NCBI GenBank assembly: GCA_029251405.1
Contig: JAQXDK010000008.1
Coordinates: forward strand, 62,001-126,000
Origin: Flavobacteriales bacterium
GTDB lineage: Bacteria > Bacteroidota > Bacteroidia > Flavobacteriales_D > Parvicellaceae
Length of the DNA: 64,000 nt
Reading direction: 5' to 3'
Positions within the stretch are counted from its first letter, which is position 1. Every line of letters begins with the position of its first letter. The position numbers and the translations under genes are program-made. Below, piece after piece: positions 46,506 to 55,714 of the stretch. The notes under the pieces were generated by a model. That model saw only the letters and a program-made list of their open reading frames with translations. It did not search any database and was not told the DNA's origin.

Positions 46506-46565
46506 ACTCTTTAAAATTCTAGAAATACATAGTTTGTTTTATCTTTACACGAAATAATTAAACAA

Positions 46566-46988
46566 ATGGAGATTCTTTCTTTAGAAAAAGAAATTATAAG
46601 TGAGTTTGAAATTTTCGATAATTGGATGGAAAAATATGAATATCTAATTGATTTAGGTAAAGATTTGCCAGTTATAAACACCTCCTACAAAAAAGATGAA
46701 AATTTAATTAACGGATGTCAATCAAAAGTTTGGTTACACGCAGAATTTGTTGAAAATAAAGTGTCTTTTTCCGCAGACAGTGAAGCCATTATAACAAAAG
46801 GAATCATAGCTCTGCTAATTAGAGTTTTAAATAACCAAAATCCTAAAGATATTATAGAAGCAAAACTTAATTTTATAAATGATATTGGACTTACTAACCA
46901 TCTTTCTCCAACAAGGGCAAACGGATTATTAGAAATGGTAAAACAGATGAAAGCTTATGCTTTTACTTTAAATATTAAAAACAACTAA
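46566..46988 (+). CDS. sufE: Cysteine desulfuration protein SufE
   Basis: Accepts sulfur from the cysteine desulfurase SufS for Fe-S cluster assembly. The 140-residue protein has the acceptor cysteine C51 in LINGCQSKVWLHAE, the rest of the SufE fold and a C-terminal LSPTRANGLLEMVKQMK. It is part of a second SUF locus, 24 kb from sufABCD. No sufS gene lies in this window, so the desulfurase must be encoded elsewhere. One base separates its stop from the next start. Confidence 0.94.
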   Translation: MEILSLEKEIISEFEIFDNWMEKYEYLIDLGKDLPVINTSYKKDENLINGCQSKVWLHAEFVENKVSFSADSEAIITKGIIALLIRVLNNQNPKDIIEAKLNFINDIGLTNHLSPTRANGLLEMVKQMKAYAFTLNIKNN

Positions 46989-46989
46989 A

Positions 46990-47325
46990 ATGGAGCATGT
47001 AGAAGAATTAGCTGGTACTAAAAAGAAGATAGAACAAAAAATTATCAATGTTTTGAAAGCTATTTTTGATCCTGAAATTCCAGTTGACATTTATGAATTA
47101 GGGCTTATTTATGAAATAAGAGTTGATGATCAATTTAATGTAGAAATTATCATGACTCTAACCTCACCTAATTGTCCAGTAGCAGAATCTTTACCAAAAG
47201 AAGTAGAAGATAAGGTAGGAGAAGTACACGGAGTAATAACATCAAAAGTTAATATCGTTTTCGACCCACCATGGGACAAAGATATGATGAGTGAAGAAGC
47301 AAAATTGGATTTAGGAATGATTTAA
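46990..47325 (+). CDS. SUF-associated MIP18/DUF59 protein (SufT-like)
   Basis: A 111-residue protein of the DUF59/MIP18 family. The core motif DPEIPVDIYELGLIYEI (about 26-42) and the TLTSPNCPVAESLPKEV segment (about 58-74) with its conserved Cys are typical; the Cys is near residue 64. Members help Fe-S cluster maturation. It sits between sufE and HMG-CoA synthase, spaced 1 and 10 bases, so it is in one operon with them. Confidence 0.9.
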   Translation: MEHVEELAGTKKKIEQKIINVLKAIFDPEIPVDIYELGLIYEIRVDDQFNVEIIMTLTSPNCPVAESLPKEVEDKVGEVHGVITSKVNIVFDPPWDKDMMSEEAKLDLGMI

Positions 47326-47335
47326 AATTTAAAAA

Positions 47336-48718
47336 ATGGAATTTGGAATAGACGCAATTGATTATTATTTACCAAAATTAGCATTACAAATAAGCAGCTT
47401 AGCAGAAAAAAGAAACATTGTACCTGCAAAACTTGAAAAAGGATTAGGCTTAAAGTACATGGCTTTGCCAGATGTTAATGAAGATACTGCTTCAATGGCA
47501 GCAAATGCTTTACTCAAACTCATAGAAAATAATAATATTGACCCCCATTCAATAGGAAGAATTTATTTAGGTACCGAAAGTGCAGTCGACGCTGCCAAAC
47601 CAACAGCTACCTATGCGGTAGGAACTGTAGAAAATATTTTAAGTTCTAAATATGGTGAAAGATGTTTTAAAAATTGCGATGTTGTAGACCTGACATTTGC
47701 ATGTATAGGAGCAGTAGATGCCTTAGAAAACTGTCTCAACTGGGTTAAAGTTCATCCTAAAAAGAAAGCAATTGTAATTGCATCAGATGTTGCAAAGTAC
47801 GGTCTCGAATCTTCTGGAGAATACACCCAAGGTGCAGGTGCTGTAGCAATGCTTGTTACTTCAAATCCAAACTTAATTTCTATAAATGAAACTATTGGAA
47901 TTAGTATGGAACATGTTTCTGATTTTTTTAAACCAAGACAAGAAATCGATAATGAACATCTAAAAAAGAGTAAAACAACCGTTCAAGAACTCACCAATTC
48001 CAATAAAGAAAAAATAGAACTATATAGTGAAGAACCTGTCTTCGATGGTCAATACTCTAACGAATGCTACCAGAATAGAATTAGAGAAGCTCTTGATCAT
48101 TTTAAGTCCGAAACAAATATTAATTTTTTAAAGGAATGGAATCATTTAATTTTTCACCTCCCCTATGCTTATCAGGGAAGAAGAATGATGTTAGATATTT
48201 GGATAGAATGGATTAAGGAAAATGGAGATTTAGTGAAATTAGAAAATGAAATAGGAAAATTAGATAAAATAAATTACAAAGATTGGAAAAAAGCTGCATC
48301 AAAATCAAACTCTTATAAAATCTTTATAGACCAGAAAATTAAAGATGGAGAAATGGCATCTAGTTATATTGGTAATATGTACACAGCTTCCATTTTCATG
48401 TCTTTAATAAGCTTACTTTTCTGTGCTAATGATAAAAAAAATAAAATTTCCGGAAACACAATTGGCTTTTTAAGTTATGGTAGCGGATCAAAATCAAAAA
48501 TTTTTCAAGGTAAAATCAAAGATAATTGGGAGCATAAAATAGAGCACTTGAAAGTGATGGAAGACATTCAATCAAGAGAAATTATTAGTTTTAATTCTTA
48601 CGAAAATCTTCACAACAGATCTTTAAAATCACCTTTAATAAAACAAAACAACATTGTACTTGAAAGCTTAGATGAACGTGAAAATAAAATTGGATTTAGA
48701 TATTACAATAAAGCTTGA
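47336..48718 (+). CDS. Hydroxymethylglutaryl-CoA synthase
   Basis: Condenses acetyl-CoA with acetoacetyl-CoA to HMG-CoA, the entry to the mevalonate route of isoprenoid synthesis. The 460-residue protein has the full catalytic triad of the family: E81 in LGTESAVDAAKP, C123 in LTFACIGAVDAL and H274 in FHLPYAYQGRRM. The pattern matches mevalonate-pathway enzymes; a role in beta-branching of polyketides is less likely since no polyketide gene is nearby. Its stop overlaps the TTG start of the next gene by four bases, so the pair is translationally coupled within a SUF-type locus. Confidence 0.93.
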   Translation: MEFGIDAIDYYLPKLALQISSLAEKRNIVPAKLEKGLGLKYMALPDVNEDTASMAANALLKLIENNNIDPHSIGRIYLGTESAVDAAKPTATYAVGTVENILSSKYGERCFKNCDVVDLTFACIGAVDALENCLNWVKVHPKKKAIVIASDVAKYGLESSGEYTQGAGAVAMLVTSNPNLISINETIGISMEHVSDFFKPRQEIDNEHLKKSKTTVQELTNSNKEKIELYSEEPVFDGQYSNECYQNRIREALDHFKSETNINFLKEWNHLIFHLPYAYQGRRMMLDIWIEWIKENGDLVKLENEIGKLDKINYKDWKKAASKSNSYKIFIDQKIKDGEMASSYIGNMYTASIFMSLISLLFCANDKKNKISGNTIGFLSYGSGSKSKIFQGKIKDNWEHKIEHLKVMEDIQSREIISFNSYENLHNRSLKSPLIKQNNIVLESLDERENKIGFRYYNKA

Positions 48719-49218
48719 AAGAGATTAGAAATAGAGTAGCTGAAAGTAATCTTGTTACCTTAGAAATGAAATCTTTTAGGGGCAAGCAAGTTAGAGAATC
48801 TATTGACATCTCTAAGTGGCTTTACAATGAAATGGTCTTGAAAGAAAAGCTCTTTAGAGAATATTTAGAAAATCATAAATGGGAAGAATATGAGAATAAA
48901 TTTGTCGCAATCCATTGTTCTCATGATGTCATTGTACCTATATGGGCTTACATGCTGGTAACTAAATACTTGAAACCATACACGAATCACATCGTATTCG
49001 GAGATCAAAAAAGTCTTGAAAATAAAATATTTGAAATCAATATTGAAGCCCTAGATTTGAAACCATTTAAAGACAAACGAGTTCTTATTAAGGGGTGTAC
49101 AGATACATATATTCCAGAAAAAAGCTACGTTCAAATAAGCAACAAATTAATTGGCGTTGTTAAATCGTTAATGTTCGGAGAAGCTTGTTCTAACGTTCCT
49201 ATATACAAATCTAATTAA
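48715..49218 (+). CDS. DUF2480 family protein
   Basis: A 167-residue Bacteroidota protein of unknown role. I recognise the family by NRVAESNLVTLEM at the start, CSHDVIVPIWAYMLVTKYL near 80, and the C-terminal IKGCTDTYIPEKSYVQ and LMFGEACSNVPIYK. Three cysteines at about residues 78, 136 and 157 are conserved in the family as I recall and could bind a metal or Fe-S cluster, in line with its SUF neighbourhood; that is inference. The start is TTG at 48715, overlapping the HMG-CoA synthase stop (TTGA). The 3' end overlaps the convergent PurF-like gene by four bases. Confidence 0.83.
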   Translation: MKEIRNRVAESNLVTLEMKSFRGKQVRESIDISKWLYNEMVLKEKLFREYLENHKWEEYENKFVAIHCSHDVIVPIWAYMLVTKYLKPYTNHIVFGDQKSLENKIFEINIEALDLKPFKDKRVLIKGCTDTYIPEKSYVQISNKLIGVVKSLMFGEACSNVPIYKSN

Positions 49219-51122
49219 TAAGCTCTTTTATCGATTCCTTCTACGTAGTTAATGAATGACCTATTAACTACTTTATTACCTCCGGGTGTAGGGTAATTCC
49301 CTGTAAAATACCAGTCGCCTTTATGATTTGGACACGCTTTGTGTAAATTTTCTACTGTTTGAAAAATAATTTTCACATCAGCATTGATATTTTCATGAGT
49401 TAATAATGAAGATATTTTGTCGGACACTTCTTCGTATTCAAAAGGTTGATATATCGCTTTTACGTGATTTTCTACTTTTAAAGTTCCATTTTTTTCTGAA
49501 GATTTACATTTATTATAAACTTCCGTAATAAGATTTTCCATTCCCTTTTGCTTTATCAAATCAATGGCTGCTTGAAAGGCAATAAAATTTCCAAGTTTAG
49601 CCATGTCAATACCATAACAGTCTGGATATCTAATTTGTGGTGCTGAAGAAACTATTACTATTTTCTTTGGTTCTAAACGATCTAAAATTCTGATAACACT
49701 TTGCTTTAAAGTAGTTCCTCTAACAATAGAATCATCAATTATGACAACAGAGTCCTTATTTCTTTCTAGAGATCCATAAGTTATATCATATACGTGAGCA
49801 ACCATCTCATCTCTCGAATCATCTTGAGTAATAAAGGTTCTCAATTTAGCATCTTTAACCATTATTTTTTCAGCTCTGGTTCTTATGGATAAAATCTTAT
49901 CTAATTCATCATTGTAATTTGGGACACTAGGATTTAATTGCTTGATTTTCTTCTTTTTAACTTCAGATAAATAGTTTTCGATTTCTTTTACCATTCCATA
50001 ATAAGACATTTCTGCAGTATTAGGTATAAAAGAAAAAACCGTATTTTTTAGATCATAATCAATAGCACTTAGAACTTGATTAACGACTAATTTACCTAGT
50101 TGGAGCCTCTCTTTATAAATATCAATATCGGTACCTCTTGAAAAATAGATTCTTTCAAAAGAACATTTTGTTACTTCTTTCGGAGCATTAATTTCCACTT
50201 CTTTAAAAGAATTATCTTTTTTAATAATTAATGCATTACCCGGTTTTAGTTCCTTAATTTTTTCCCATTTAACATTAAAAGCTGTTTGAATAACTGGTCT
50301 TTCAGACGTCACTACAAAAACTTCATCGTCTTCGTACCAAAATGCTGGTCTTATCCCGTTGGGGTCTCTAATAACAAAAGAATCTCCATGCCCTAGTAAT
50401 CCAGCCATTGTGTATCCGCCATCCCAGTCTAAAGAAGCATTTTTTAGAATAGCTTCAATATCTAGATTTTTAGCAATATGTGAGGATATTTCTTTATTAT
50501 CAACTCCTTTTTCAATCAGTTCTCTAAAAATTCTTGTGTTTTCTTGATCAAGAAAATGACCTATTTTTTCAATTATTGTAACTGTATCTGAAACTTCTTT
50601 TGGGTGCTGACCAATATTTACTAATAAATCAAAAAGTTCATCTACATTAGTTAGATTAAAGTTACCAGCAACCACTAAATTTCTGGTCATCCAATTGTTT
50701 TGCCTTAAAAAAGGGTGACAATTTTCTTTTTTATTTTTCCCAAAGGTTCCATATCTTAAATGACCTAGAAATAATTCTCCGGTAAATGCTTCGTTAGCTT
50801 TTAAGTATTTAACATCATTTAATTTTTCTGGAGCGTCTTCATGTAATGTTTCAAATCGCTTATTGATGTAGGAAAAAATATCTTTTATTGGCTGGTTTTT
50901 AACACTTCTGTATCTACTAATATATCTAGTCCCCGGTTCAACATCAAATTTGATATTGGCTAATCCTGCTCCGTCTTGGCCACGATTGTGTTGTTTTTCC
51001 ATTAATAGGTACATTTTGTTAAGCCCGTAAAGAGCTGTACCGTATTTCTTTAAATAAAAGTCTAGAGGCTTTTTTAATTTAAGCAGGGCAATACCACATT
51101 CATGTTTTATAGCGTCACTCAT
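49215..51122 (-). CDS. Long PurF-like amidophosphoribosyltransferase paralogue
   Basis: A 635-residue class II glutamine amidotransferase linked to a phosphoribosyltransferase. The N-terminal HECGIALL places the nucleophile at C9, after a short leader, and HNRGQDGAG (about 46-54) is the glutaminase motif. The PRPP loop VVIIDDSIVRGTTLKQS (about 452-468) is intact. It is about 130 residues longer than normal PurF, with insertions around 75-100 and 380-420 and a C-terminal extension. In my memory Flavobacteriales often carry this longer form alongside an ordinary PurF. Whether it makes phosphoribosylamine or another product is not shown here. Confidence 0.85.
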   Translation of the reverse strand: MSDAIKHECGIALLKLKKPLDFYLKKYGTALYGLNKMYLLMEKQHNRGQDGAGLANIKFDVEPGTRYISRYRSVKNQPIKDIFSYINKRFETLHEDAPEKLNDVKYLKANEAFTGELFLGHLRYGTFGKNKKENCHPFLRQNNWMTRNLVVAGNFNLTNVDELFDLLVNIGQHPKEVSDTVTIIEKIGHFLDQENTRIFRELIEKGVDNKEISSHIAKNLDIEAILKNASLDWDGGYTMAGLLGHGDSFVIRDPNGIRPAFWYEDDEVFVVTSERPVIQTAFNVKWEKIKELKPGNALIIKKDNSFKEVEINAPKEVTKCSFERIYFSRGTDIDIYKERLQLGKLVVNQVLSAIDYDLKNTVFSFIPNTAEMSYYGMVKEIENYLSEVKKKKIKQLNPSVPNYNDELDKILSIRTRAEKIMVKDAKLRTFITQDDSRDEMVAHVYDITYGSLERNKDSVVIIDDSIVRGTTLKQSVIRILDRLEPKKIVIVSSAPQIRYPDCYGIDMAKLGNFIAFQAAIDLIKQKGMENLITEVYNKCKSSEKNGTLKVENHVKAIYQPFEYEEVSDKISSLLTHENINADVKIIFQTVENLHKACPNHKGDWYFTGNYPTPGGNKVVNRSFINYVEGIDKRAY

Positions 51123-51206
51123 TTAGAATTTTTAACTTTACAAGAGTACAATGTTTAGTTTAATAATAATCACATTTAGTAAGATAATTATAAACACTTA
51201 TTTAAT

Positions 51207-54200
51207 TTGAAAAAAATATTTAAAAATATTAACGCGTCTCAATTATTAGCAGTTATTCTGCTTATGAGCATTTCCAACTTAACCTACTCTCAAAACAAGC
51301 CTCAGTTTATTAAAAATAAGGGGCAATTCCATTCAAATATTAGTTTCAAACTTGAACACCAAGCAGGAAATATTTACTTCGAAAAAAACAGAATTAAATA
51401 TGACTTATATGAAAAAGATAAAATTAATGCAGTAAGGCACGGTGATACTAATTATAGAAATATTTATGGTCACAGATTTGAAGGTTTATTTATTGGAAGC
51501 AATGAGAATGTAGCTATTATTGGAAAAGAGAAAATAAGCAGTTATCAAAACTATTTCATTGGTGACGACACAAGTAAATGGCAATCATTTGTACCCATTT
51601 TTAATGAATTAATATATGTTAATATTTATTCAGGAATTGATGTGAAATATTTTTCAGAAGGTGGTAAATTAAAATACGATGTTATTGTTCACCCAAATAC
51701 TAATCCAGAAAAGTTTAAAATTAAATATTCTGGAATTGATAGTACATATATAAAATCAGGTCACTTAATTTTAAAAACTAGTCTTGGAAATGTAATAGAA
51801 CAAGCACCATTAGCCTATCAAATTATTAATGGTGAAAAAATAATAATTCCATGCATTTTTCAATTGAAAGATGATGTCGTAAGTTTCAAATTAAAAGGGA
51901 AATATGATAAAAGTCAAGAACTCATTATAGACCCTATATTGATATTTTCAACTTTTTCTGGTTCTAGTGCAAATAACTGGGGTGAAACAGCAACATATGA
52001 TGAAACAGGACATCTATATGCTGGCAGCATTGCTTTTGGAACTGGCTACATTGTAACTTTAGGAGCTTACGATATGTTTTTTGATGGTGGGGTAGGTTTT
52101 GGTTCTACTGGGACTGATATTTGTATTAGTAAATTTTCAACCAATGGGGATTCTTTAAGATACAGTACTTATTTAGGAGGAAATGGCAACGAAAACCCTC
52201 ATAGTTTAGTTGTTAATAACAACGATGAACTTTTTGTTCTGGGAAGTACTGGATCAGCAGATTTTCCAACAACTGCTAACAGTTACGACACCTCATTTAA
52301 TGGTGGAGATTTTTTTGGATTCATAAATTATCAAACAAGTTCTACAAGCCATTACTTAGAATATCCTAATGGTACCGACATCATTGTTACTAAATTCTCT
52401 GCCGATGGAACAAATTTACTGGGCTCAACATTTATAGGTGGTACTAAGAACGACGGTATTAATGAATCAGGAGCAAATAATTATTTAGGTAATCTGTTAT
52501 GCCATTTTTATGCAGACGAATATAGAGGAGAAATTACTTTAGACGATGCTGGAAATTGTTATGTTGCATCCAGTAGCTCTTCTTTAGATTTTCCTTTACA
52601 AAACCCAGAACAGAATACTATTGGTGGCATGCAAGATGCTGTTGGTTTTAAAATGGACCCTAACTTATCCTCACTAATGTGGAGTACATTTCTTGGTGGT
52701 TCTAATGATGATGCAGGTTATTCTATTCAGCTAAACAACAGCAACTTTCCACTATTGACAGGAGGAACTTTAAGTAGTGATTTTCCAACTACCTCTAATG
52801 CTTTAAATTCTAATTACTCTGGAAATATTGATGGATTTGTAAGGAAATATAATTCACAGAATGGTAATTTATTGGCATCTACTTATCTTGGAGACAGTGG
52901 ATATAATCAAAGCTATTTTGTGCAAGTAGACTTGAACAACGATGTTTATTTATTTGGTTTAACAAACACTACTTATCCTGTTTTTCCTACAAGTACTTAT
53001 AGCTCTGTGGGATCTCAATTTATTCATAAACTGGACTCCAACCTTTCAAGTACCTTGATGACCACTTCATTTGGTAATGGTACTTTGGGAAGAAATATTA
53101 CACCTTCTGCATTTTTAGTTTCAGATTGTGGATTAATTTACATCTCCGGGTGGGGTGGATTGTCTCCAACAGGAGGTAATACTAACAACATGCCCATTGT
53201 TAATGCTTTGCAACCAAATACAGACGGAAAAGATTTTTATCTAGCTGTATTTTCTCAAGATATGCAGTCACAAGTTTACGGAAGTTTTTTTGGTGGTGGA
53301 ACCAGTAAGGAACATGTGGATGGTGGAACCAGCAGATTTGATAAAAATGGCAAAATATATCAAGCTGTTTGTGCTGGATGTCAAGGTCTTTCAGATTTCC
53401 CAACAACTCCTAATGTTTATTCATCAATTAATGGAGCTAATAACGGATGTAATTTAGGAGCATTTAAATTTGATTTGGAAACTATTAGTGCAAGTATAAG
53501 TTTACCAAGTTATTTTTCTTGCTTACCAAGCTCTTGTAATTTTACCAATCTTTCGCAAGGAGGAAATCAATATTTTTGGGATTTTGGCGACGGAAATACC
53601 TCTAATTTACCCGATCCCTATCACACTTATTCCGATACAGGAACTTACAGTGTGACTTTAATTGTCTCCGACACTGGAAATTGTGTAATTCCTGACACCT
53701 CTAATGTTTTAGTAGATATATATGAAGTAAATAACGCCGCTGTTAATGGAGACAGTGTTTTATGCCCTGGTACTACAGTAACTTTAAACGCTTACGGAGG
53801 GACTCAATTTACATGGTCGCCTTCTAATTCACTTTCAAGTGGTTTTGGTTCACAAGTAGTTGCAAATCCAACGAACTCTACTACTTACATGCTTATAGCA
53901 GAAGATAGTTGCAGTATTGATACTGCGTATTTTATTGTAAGTATTCCTAATGATATTTTCTACACTTCTAATGATACAACTATATGTAAGGAAGATAGTT
54001 TATTTTTAAACGCTATTGGAGGAACTACTTACCGGTGGTCAGGATTTAATATTGTGAATGTTGATAGTGCCAATCCTTTAGTGAATCCTCAGCAGAACAG
54101 TACTTATTATGTAGATATTACTACTCCAAATGGATGCGTATACACGGATTCTGTTAATGTAGATGTTGATATTTCAATCCCTAATATTATACTTCAAGAC

Positions 54201-55127
54201 ACCTTAAACCTTTGTTTTGGAGATTCTACTTTAATTACATTAACGAATCTTAATAATGCAATTTGGGCACCTGTTTCAAATCCAAATGACACATCTGGAA
54301 CTAATATTTGGATAAAAAGTGATTCTAATAGCACCTATTACGTGATTTCAGAAAATGCATGTGGTCAATCTGTAGATTCCATTTTAGCTTTAGTTTTTGG
54401 TTATTCTGGAAGTGCTTTTGGCGATACAGCGATTTGTCTTGGAGACACAGCAGAAATCTACGCGCAAGACGGAATTGATTATTATTGGTATCCTAATATT
54501 AATTTATCTAATAATGATAGTAATTGGACCTATGCCTATCCCTTACAAAGCACGAATTATAAGGTGATTATTGAAAATGATTACGGTTGTAAAGATACAT
54601 TTTCAGTTGCTGTTAACGTTGCTTCAGAACCTTATGTAAACGCAGGTCTAGATTTCTGGATGTATTATGGAGAACCCATAAATTTAAATGGAATTACAAG
54701 CGCTAGTAACTTCTATTGGGAGTCTTCAGGATGGGTATCATGTCCAACTTGTTTACAACCTCAGATAAATCCCACAGAAACAACACAATATATTCTAGTG
54801 GCTGTAGACTCTTTAGGTTGTATTAGTTCGGATACAACCCTAGTTAATATTAAGGGCTCTATTTTCGTTCCTAATACATTTACTCCAAATAACGATGGTA
54901 ATAATGATGTATTCGAAATTAAAGGAGAAAATATTAAAAGTTTTGAATTGTGGATATATAATCGTTGGGGTGAAAAATTGTATTATACCAATGAAATCAA
55001 TAATTACTGGGACGGTAAATATTTAGGAAATAAGTGTAAAATTGATAGTTATATATGGGTCATTGAATATTTAGATTACAATCAAAATTACAAGAGTTTA
55101 AAGGGACACGTAAATCTTTTACAATAA
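51207..55127 (+). CDS. Large secreted SBBP/PKD/Ig-repeat protein with T9SS type B sorting domain
   Basis: A 1306-residue secreted protein. The TTG start at 51207 begins a signal peptide (MKKIFKNINASQLLAVILLM, cut near TYSQ). Residues about 30-245 form a DUF7948-like N-terminal domain (FIKNKGQF, then YVNIYSGIDVKYFSEGGKLKYD). An SBBP beta-propeller follows with repeated DFPTT motifs (about 350, 450, 530, 735). A PKD domain at about 775-830 has YFWDFGDGNTS and YHTYSDTGTYSV. Several Ig-like repeats of about 85 residues follow. The last 88 residues (FVPNTFTPNNDGNNDVF, WIYNRWGEKLY, YWDGK) are the gliding-associated type B sorting domain. Function as a surface adhesin or scaffold is inferred. Confidence 0.9.
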   Translation: MKKIFKNINASQLLAVILLMSISNLTYSQNKPQFIKNKGQFHSNISFKLEHQAGNIYFEKNRIKYDLYEKDKINAVRHGDTNYRNIYGHRFEGLFIGSNENVAIIGKEKISSYQNYFIGDDTSKWQSFVPIFNELIYVNIYSGIDVKYFSEGGKLKYDVIVHPNTNPEKFKIKYSGIDSTYIKSGHLILKTSLGNVIEQAPLAYQIINGEKIIIPCIFQLKDDVVSFKLKGKYDKSQELIIDPILIFSTFSGSSANNWGETATYDETGHLYAGSIAFGTGYIVTLGAYDMFFDGGVGFGSTGTDICISKFSTNGDSLRYSTYLGGNGNENPHSLVVNNNDELFVLGSTGSADFPTTANSYDTSFNGGDFFGFINYQTSSTSHYLEYPNGTDIIVTKFSADGTNLLGSTFIGGTKNDGINESGANNYLGNLLCHFYADEYRGEITLDDAGNCYVASSSSSLDFPLQNPEQNTIGGMQDAVGFKMDPNLSSLMWSTFLGGSNDDAGYSIQLNNSNFPLLTGGTLSSDFPTTSNALNSNYSGNIDGFVRKYNSQNGNLLASTYLGDSGYNQSYFVQVDLNNDVYLFGLTNTTYPVFPTSTYSSVGSQFIHKLDSNLSSTLMTTSFGNGTLGRNITPSAFLVSDCGLIYISGWGGLSPTGGNTNNMPIVNALQPNTDGKDFYLAVFSQDMQSQVYGSFFGGGTSKEHVDGGTSRFDKNGKIYQAVCAGCQGLSDFPTTPNVYSSINGANNGCNLGAFKFDLETISASISLPSYFSCLPSSCNFTNLSQGGNQYFWDFGDGNTSNLPDPYHTYSDTGTYSVTLIVSDTGNCVIPDTSNVLVDIYEVNNAAVNGDSVLCPGTTVTLNAYGGTQFTWSPSNSLSSGFGSQVVANPTNSTTYMLIAEDSCSIDTAYFIVSIPNDIFYTSNDTTICKEDSLFLNAIGGTTYRWSGFNIVNVDSANPLVNPQQNSTYYVDITTPNGCVYTDSVNVDVDISIPNIILQDTLNLCFGDSTLITLTNLNNAIWAPVSNPNDTSGTNIWIKSDSNSTYYVISENACGQSVDSILALVFGYSGSAFGDTAICLGDTAEIYAQDGIDYYWYPNINLSNNDSNWTYAYPLQSTNYKVIIENDYGCKDTFSVAVNVASEPYVNAGLDFWMYYGEPINLNGITSASNFYWESSGWVSCPTCLQPQINPTETTQYILVAVDSLGCISSDTTLVNIKGSIFVPNTFTPNNDGNNDVFEIKGENIKSFELWIYNRWGEKLYYTNEINNYWDGKYLGNKCKIDSYIWVIEYLDYNQNYKSLKGHVNLLQ

Positions 55128-55128
55128 C

Positions 55129-55145
55129 ATTTGTACAAGACAAAT
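55129..55145. terminator. Weak hairpin between convergent genes
   Basis: ATTTGT and ACAAAT can pair around a five-base loop between the T9SS gene and the dioxygenase gene. The stem is only six AT-rich pairs and no T-run follows directly, so a terminator role is doubtful. Confidence 0.2.
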
Positions 55146-55155
55146 AGAACGTATT

Positions 55156-55692
55156 TTAGTTTGCTACAAACCTACTGTCTGCCTGCATAACAGCTCCACA
55201 AGCATCACATTCTCTTAGCGATTCATTATTGTAAAAAGTTTTAAATACACTTAAGAAATCTTTTTCAATATCTACTAGTTGAAAGTAAGATTCATATAGT
55301 TTATGATTACAAGATTCACAAAACCACATCAAACCATCTTTCATATTCGTTCCTTTTCGAACCCTTTCAATTACTAAACCTATGGAATTTTTAGCTCTAT
55401 TTGGAGAGTGAGGAACTCTTGCTGGCAATAAGAATATTTCTCCTGCTTTTAAAGGGATTTCAACACACTTTCCATCTTGTTGTGTCTTGACCGTAATTTC
55501 TCCTTCAATTTGAAAAAAAAGCTCTTCCGTCTCGTTGTAATGATAATCTTTTCTTGCATTAGGCCCACCTACAACCATCACAATATAATCACCGGCGTCT
55601 ACATAAAGATTTTTATTGCCTACAGGTGGCTTCAATAAATCTTTATTATTTTCTATCCATTGAAATAAATTAAAAGGTGGTTTAATAGGCAT
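55156..55692 (-). CDS. 3-hydroxyanthranilate 3,4-dioxygenase
   Basis: Iron enzyme of the kynurenine pathway that opens the ring of 3-hydroxyanthranilate on the way to quinolinate and NAD, or to tryptophan breakdown. The ATG at 55692 (178 residues) gives the family start MPIKPPFNLFQW; a TTG seven codons upstream is less likely. The iron ligands are visible as H51, E57 and H95 (YHYNETEELFF and PHSPNR), and R47 contacts substrate. Two C-terminal CxxC pairs (CESC and CDAC) form the rubredoxin-like iron site of the bacterial enzyme. No other kynurenine gene is in the window; it ends the hemA operon. Confidence 0.94.
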   Translation of the reverse strand: MPIKPPFNLFQWIENNKDLLKPPVGNKNLYVDAGDYIVMVVGGPNARKDYHYNETEELFFQIEGEITVKTQQDGKCVEIPLKAGEIFLLPARVPHSPNRAKNSIGLVIERVRKGTNMKDGLMWFCESCNHKLYESYFQLVDIEKDFLSVFKTFYNNESLRECDACGAVMQADSRFVAN

Positions 55693-55714
55693 ATCTATAT
55701 TTTGATCCTTCAAT

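Noticed and set aside
51900-54860. Repeated short motifs that could suggest a DNA repeat array or CRISPR
   Set aside because: The periodicity is in the protein (DFPTT propeller and Ig-like repeats); the DNA copies are diverged and there are no identical repeats with unique spacers.
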